Source of the DNA: Chara braunii
Taxonomy: Eukaryota > Streptophyta > Charophyceae > Charales > Characeae
Length of the DNA stretch: 20,393 nt
Direction of reading: 5' to 3'
NCBI GenBank assembly: GCA_003427395.1
Contig: BFEA01000484.1
Coordinates: forward strand, 519,923 to 540,315
Shown here piece after piece: positions 16,407 through 20,393 of this stretch. Each line of letters opens with the position of its first letter. The first letter of the stretch is position 1. A program made the position numbers and the translations under genes. The notes beneath the pieces are model-generated. The model did not search any database and was not told the DNA's origin. It saw only the letters and a program-made list of their open reading frames with translations.

Positions 16407-17612
16407 ATGTCGCGTTCGCGATCATCGTCGGACAGGGGGCGGCGCAGACACTCAGCATCATCTTCCGGATCTCAAGGGAGGAAGCGCTCAAGAAGGGGGA
16501 GATCGAAAACTCCGAGAGATAGAAGACATAAGTCAAGATCACCATCGTCACGGAGAAGAAGGACGGAGTCAGAATCTTCAAGGTGGTTATTGAGACCATT
16601 ATGGGAGCAAAGACGGAATGATTTCCCCCCACCGGAAAATCGAGCGTGGTTTACGACGGACCTAAAGGAAGAAATTTTTAAGCTCCGTCGAGAGGTGGAT
16701 AAAGTTATCAAGACACTGGAGCAACTCACACGAAAGACAAGTGAAAAGCAGCCAGCTCCTCCGCACAAGGAAGACACTGCAAAGAAGCCTGAGCTAACTC
16801 CGGATGCGCTCAAGTCCATCATTGATGAAGCACTGAAGCCGACAGAGATGAACCAAGAGGGACAAAACCAAGTTGGTCCAAGCGCAACCGGTCAGAAGAA
16901 TGCAGAGGTGGAAGATAAAGTAGAAAAAATGGTATCGGAAGTGCAAAAGGAGGTCAACAACCTGAAGCTACTAAAGTATGATCTGGCGGTTGTGAAGGGC
17001 GCGTTGCAGAAGATCAATGAACCGACTCGTACCTGCACTCCGATCGTGTCGTCTTCGGTTCATCCGAACGGATATGTGGGGACAATGGCTGGACTACCAA
17101 CTTCAGTACATGGTAGCAGCAGCATTCCGAGTCGAAGCATACCAAGCAGAAGCGCACCGAACAAAAGCAGATTGGGACGCGTAATCCTTCCACACCCCAA
17201 GAGAGGACGAACGAAGAGTAATCGCAACGTGTCGGCAGTGAAGTCGACGGCAAAACGAAGCATTAATTTCGGGGTCGAACCGATGACGGACATGCAGCTC
17301 CTTCATCTTCACTACACGAACCTGAAGGTTTTATGCAAAATGCATGACATCAGGTACAAGGACAAGCCTCAAGCGATCTCGGCATTGAGGCAAGTTCCTG
17401 GATTGATCGCCTACAAGGGGCGGGACTTCAACCGCGATTCTGATATTGAAACACAGATCATGCCAGATCCAGATAACATCAGAGTGTCCAATACAACTGG
17501 CGGCGACACAAGTGAGGATGATTACGAGAGCCTTAGTACAAGATCAAGCGGGAGTGATGAGTATGACTCATCCGATACATCTTCGAGCGCCGAAGATTTG
17601 TCAGGAAGGTAG
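16407..17612 (+). CDS. Retroelement ORF1: Arg/Ser-rich, coiled-coil, SAP-like protein
   Basis: 401 codons, uninterrupted, ATG at 16407 to TAG at 17610-17612. Residues 2-58 are an RS-like domain (SRSRSSSDRGRRR, then KSRSPSSRRRR). Residues 84-112 and 165-205 have the heptad character of coiled coils (LKEEIFKLRREVDKVIKTL; VEDKVEKMVSEVQKEVNNL). Residues 240-285 are basic with repeated SIPSRS. Residues 296-331 (LLHLHYTNLKVLCKMHDIRY, then DKPQAISALRQ) resemble a SAP DNA-binding motif. Residues 366-398 form an acidic Ser/Asp tail. It lies in the same frame as the endonuclease and RT downstream. A nucleic-acid-binding ORF1 role is inferred from composition and position. An intact ORF1 beside a broken ORF2 is odd. 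I do not recognise a cellular homologue. Confidence 0.75.
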   Translation: MSRSRSSSDRGRRRHSASSSGSQGRKRSRRGRSKTPRDRRHKSRSPSSRRRRTESESSRWLLRPLWEQRRNDFPPPENRAWFTTDLKEEIFKLRREVDKVIKTLEQLTRKTSEKQPAPPHKEDTAKKPELTPDALKSIIDEALKPTEMNQEGQNQVGPSATGQKNAEVEDKVEKMVSEVQKEVNNLKLLKYDLAVVKGALQKINEPTRTCTPIVSSSVHPNGYVGTMAGLPTSVHGSSSIPSRSIPSRSAPNKSRLGRVILPHPKRGRTKSNRNVSAVKSTAKRSINFGVEPMTDMQLLHLHYTNLKVLCKMHDIRYKDKPQAISALRQVPGLIAYKGRDFNRDSDIETQIMPDPDNIRVSNTTGGDTSEDDYESLSTRSSGSDEYDSSDTSSSAEDLSGR

Positions 17613-17696
17613 AAGACACCTCAGTATCAGGCGACCTCACCACGACACAGAAGTGGGAGCAGATACACAGGCTATCAACGAAAATTGAGCAACTAG

Positions 17697-17984
17697 TTAG
17701 TACAGGGAGTTTCACCTTGGTGTAGACATATGTACGTGGGGAGGACAGGAAGACAACCCGACAAGAGATGGACTTAACACATAAACTTGGCCAAGAATCC
17801 AAATAGAGGAGCACAACGGAAACTATTTAGTTGGCTGCACAAATTTGGTTGGGAGAAATATGTTCGGATACCCATTTGGACGGGAGTGAGATCAGAGGTG
17901 ATAGGGATGGAAACAGCACTGATTAGGAGACTGAATTCATTCTTGAATACAAGAGAAAAAGGCAGAAAGACTCGGAAAAACTGA
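17697..17984 (+). pseudogene. GIY-YIG endonuclease remnant of the retroelement
   Basis: Read in the ORF1 frame, the segment gives GVS and then, six residues on, YVGRTGRQPDKRW (17733-17771), the second half of the GIY-YIG motif with the conserved Arg. It continues LHKFGWEKYVRIPIW and ends with METALIRRLNSFLN, where the Glu codon at 17910-17912 is the expected metal-binding Glu. The first motif (GIY) is eroded. In-frame stops interrupt it: TAG 17694-17696 just before, TAA 17775-17777 where the family usually has a Gln before His, and TGA 17982-17984 at the end. The TAA is one transition from CAA. I see no CCHH zinc-binding motif, as reported for Chlamys elements. The enzyme would nick target DNA for priming; this copy cannot make it whole. 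Confidence 0.75.
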
Positions 17985-18104
17985 AGACGAAGAAGGAGAA
18001 AGAGGAAGTAGAATGAAAACAATGAGGTGAATCATAATAAACCTGTTTTAATTAAATCGGTTCGATCGGGTTACACTACGAATTTAACATCAATACTTCA
18101 ACCG

Positions 18105-19962
18105 AAAACAATGATTTACTGCACAGGTGGAAAACTATGGAATGAAAAATGGAAAGTAATTAAATGAACATTCGAATCAATAATTGTGAAAATTGACAAC
18201 ACAAAGTTTCATCTAAAAAAATGCAGAAAACGAATCGAAAATGAATGTATCTTCTATGTGATCCAACTGGTGCATACAAGACCGAAAACAAACAAACATA
18301 GAAATATTCTGATAAACTACTTAAGGGCACCATGGAGACGGAGAGAACTGTATAAATTATCGTTAGATGATATACTGATTCTTCTGTCAAAGGTGAGATC
18401 GATTCCCGGAAAGAAGCAAAGAGGAACAATTAAAGGCATCTTCACACGAATTTCAAATAAGAAGTTTGCATTCAATATCAAGAGAAGGCTGATATTTAAG
18501 ATTTCATTTGATGCATGCATTAATCTGAAGCAAGTGAAAAACACAACAATCGAGTCTATCTTGGAAAACGTAAGTAATAACAATTTGACAAACGATTTGA
18601 CAACTCGGATGCGTGTGATGTTTAAAAAATTAAAGACAGTCGGAAAAATATTACACAATCACAGACAGGTGCTTACACAAGCACCGAACTGTAATTGTGC
18701 AGTATCCCGACTTCCAAAAATTGAGAACCACNTTGNCTGCAGATTAAGTGAAATCANAGAAAATCAGCTCTTGTGGAATGCAAAAAACGTACCCCATATG
18801 AACGAAAGAATTGGAAAGGAAAAAATTAAAAGGACAATCATCACTACCATTGCAAGTATACCACGACCACTAAGGAAGAAAAGAGAAATTAAAATAGATG
18901 TCTCTACTTGCATCGAAAAGAAGAATGATATGAAGATTTTTTTTCACATATCAGAAGTATGGGAAGTAAAAAGAAGATTGACACAATGTATCCTATCACC
19001 ATTGGACAGAAATCCTGGAGAAACTTTTGTGGAATGCCGTAAAATCCGGTACGAGAAGACCCGAAAAGTCTTTCTGGAATCGAATCACTACGAAATTATA
19101 CAACAAACGGAATATGAGATCACTAAATTGGCCAAAAATACGTATCATGGATGTGGGCGGAAGAAGATCGCAGAATGGGATGAACAGGGATCATACAGAA
19201 ATACGTATACAATTCCAAAAAACAAGGACGTCACCAGACGCCAACCAATTGTGTCGACATATAAGGAGTCATCTCGAAAAGCATCGAAGGTACTATCAAG
19301 AGCTATCAATTTCTTGTGTGAAACATTGAAAGTTGGTTTCTCACTAAAAGGAACGAACCAACTACTACCTAGACTGAAGAAATGCAATCAAGTAGCAAAA
19401 GAAACATACGGGGATATGATTACAATAATCTGCTTCACATACGACGTCAAATATATGTTTTCGAATCTCGATCACACACATATCTTAAACGTCATGAAAT
19501 GGATGATGAAAACGGCGAAAGAAAAACGGAAAACCCACTTGTGTTATAAAATTAGAGGAAAGTACATGAACTTTGGAAAAACAAATGGAACCTACGGATG
19601 GAGAACATTAAAAATTGAGTGCATAATGGATCTGTTGTATTATGACATCAAACACGCATACTTCAAACTTCAAAGTACAAGGAACATTATTACGCCAAGT
19701 AATGGGGATACCAATGGGGAAGGGCTCTAGCCCACCCATTGCCAACATGGTATGCGCGTTCGACGAGTACAGATGGTGTGCGCAGACTGGAATTGATGAG
19801 AAACTTATCCACGGTATGAGTTTAGTGGACGATGTAATGATGATCATAATAGCAAGTAAGGAAGATCAAACGAAAGAGTTGGAATGTCTGAAATCTTTTC
19901 AAACATGCTACCACCAATCTCTAAAACTTGAAATCACATCAGACAACGCGAACACAGAATGA
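18105..19962 (+). pseudogene. Reverse transcriptase of the retroelement, frameshifted and C-terminally truncated
   Basis: After a TAG (18009-18011) and a TGA (18165-18167), the frame stays open for 514 codons (18186-19727), without an ATG at its start. NCNCAV near codons 168-173 is the CxC motif that joins endonuclease and RT in this clade. RT signs follow: IPKNKDVTRRQPIVS (343-357, fingers), YDVKYMFSNL (419-428, motif A with catalytic Asp), then YFKLQ. A frameshift at about 19665-19684 moves to the next frame, with GIPMGKGSSPPIANM (from 19705, motif B) and LVDD (19822-19833, motif C, catalytic Asp pair). The long segment between motifs A and B is compatible with the insertion-in-fingers domain. 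A TGA at 19960-19962 ends it; YLETRV follows, then the pseudo-LTR, so the thumb is absent. Three N bases lie at 18732, 18736 and 18757. Confidence 0.88.
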
Positions 19963-20000
19963 ACATATCTGGAAACAAGGGTGACAAAATCAATCAACGA

Positions 20001-20304
20001 ACAGAATCATAAGATATGATGAAAGTAACTCCAGATTGAAGGCATGTTAGAAATCGACAACGACACGGACAACACAGAGAGCGACTGCGGGAGATCCTGA
20101 GGATAGATGATGAGTACACTGCAAGGATAGGGAAAGTGGCGGAGAAGGACTAGGAACGAAATGTATAAATATTGAGGATAGTGGTTGAAATGATTATTTG
20201 AGCAGTGAGGTAGAAGGGTAATCGCGACTGGTGTCGCATGCCATGGACATTACATGTATGCTGTGAAAGTAAAACCTCGCACGTTCTGTCTACATTTGCA
20301 TGTG
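20001..20304 (+). repeat. Right pseudo-LTR of the retroelement
   Basis: A direct repeat of 15745-16097 with one copy of the 48-bp unit (20257-20304) where the left repeat has two. It starts ACAGAATCAT immediately after RT coding sequence, showing that the thumb and 3' region are deleted from the longer copy. It keeps the TATAAATA at 20164-20171. Confidence 0.9.
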
Positions 20305-20319
20305 TGTATCTTTCTTTTT

Positions 20320-20324
<5 letters not shown>

Positions 20325-20393
<69 letters not shown>
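20325..20393. repeat. (CT)n microsatellite, right flank of the retroelement
   Basis: A CT run reaching the window end, preceded by a transitional T-rich stretch (TTTCTTTTTC). Same repeat and orientation as at 14919-15019. Confidence 0.95.

Noticed and set aside
18186-19730. LINE or group II intron reverse transcriptase
   Set aside because: No AP endonuclease, maturase domain or intron RNA structure. The upstream GIY-YIG plus CxC linker and the motif B form GIPMG fit a Penelope-like element better.
15745-20304. LTR retrotransposon bounded by true LTRs
   Set aside because: The repeats lack TG...CA ends and a primer-binding site. The left one is preceded by more element sequence, and the RT has Penelope-type motifs with no gag, protease, RNase H or integrase.

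Overview
The window looks like nuclear DNA of a green-lineage eukaryote, most plausibly a streptophyte (charophyte-type) alga; Chara is my guess and I cannot confirm it. Three things point this way. There is an intronless nuclear gene for the photosystem II subunit PsbY with a chloroplast transit peptide. There is a Penelope-like retroelement with its endonuclease upstream of the reverse transcriptase, an arrangement known from green algae and lycophytes. The rest is very rich in (GA/CT)n microsatellites, short palindromic MITEs and tRNA-derived relics. Gene density is very low. Single N bases at 7013, 9193, 18732, 18736 and 18757 mark unresolved positions.

Layout. 1-2500: a CT microsatellite, then sequence with no recognisable gene. 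About 2565-2679: a possible first exon ending at a textbook 5' splice site, followed by a cluster of GC-rich hairpins (2704-2990). 3769-8369: short inverted-repeat elements of three families, two of them present twice, mixed with minisatellites, a TAG/TAC tract and a CA-CG-GA complex tract. 8370-9396: a composite array of a short unit with inserted GA tracts, ending in a clean 55-bp tandem repeat. 9478: a possible single exon of unknown function. 9984-11473: microsatellites, G-rich and C-rich low-complexity DNA.

11474-12685, minus strand: psbY, the one confidently identified cellular gene. Its precursor carries four PsbY units, where the land-plant precursor I know has two. Each unit is preceded by a hydrophobic segment ending in an Ala-rich cleavage-type motif, so one mRNA would supply four small one-span thylakoid proteins. 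13089-14917: a perfect hairpin, a MITE with a possible 3-bp duplication, two tRNA-derived relics and diverged tandem repeats.

15020-20320: a tandem Penelope-like element of the N-terminal-endonuclease (Chlamys-like) kind, lying between two CT microsatellites. A 5'-truncated copy (reverse-transcriptase thumb, 3' region, pseudo-LTR) is followed by a longer copy. The longer copy has a 5' region, an intact 401-aa ORF1 (Arg/Ser-rich N-terminus, coiled coils, SAP-like segment), a GIY-YIG endonuclease remnant, a CxC linker, a reverse transcriptase and a second pseudo-LTR. The endonuclease-RT reading frame is broken by several stops and one frameshift, and the thumb is deleted from the longer copy, so this copy is not autonomous. 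The element and the four-unit psbY are the two items most worth following up.
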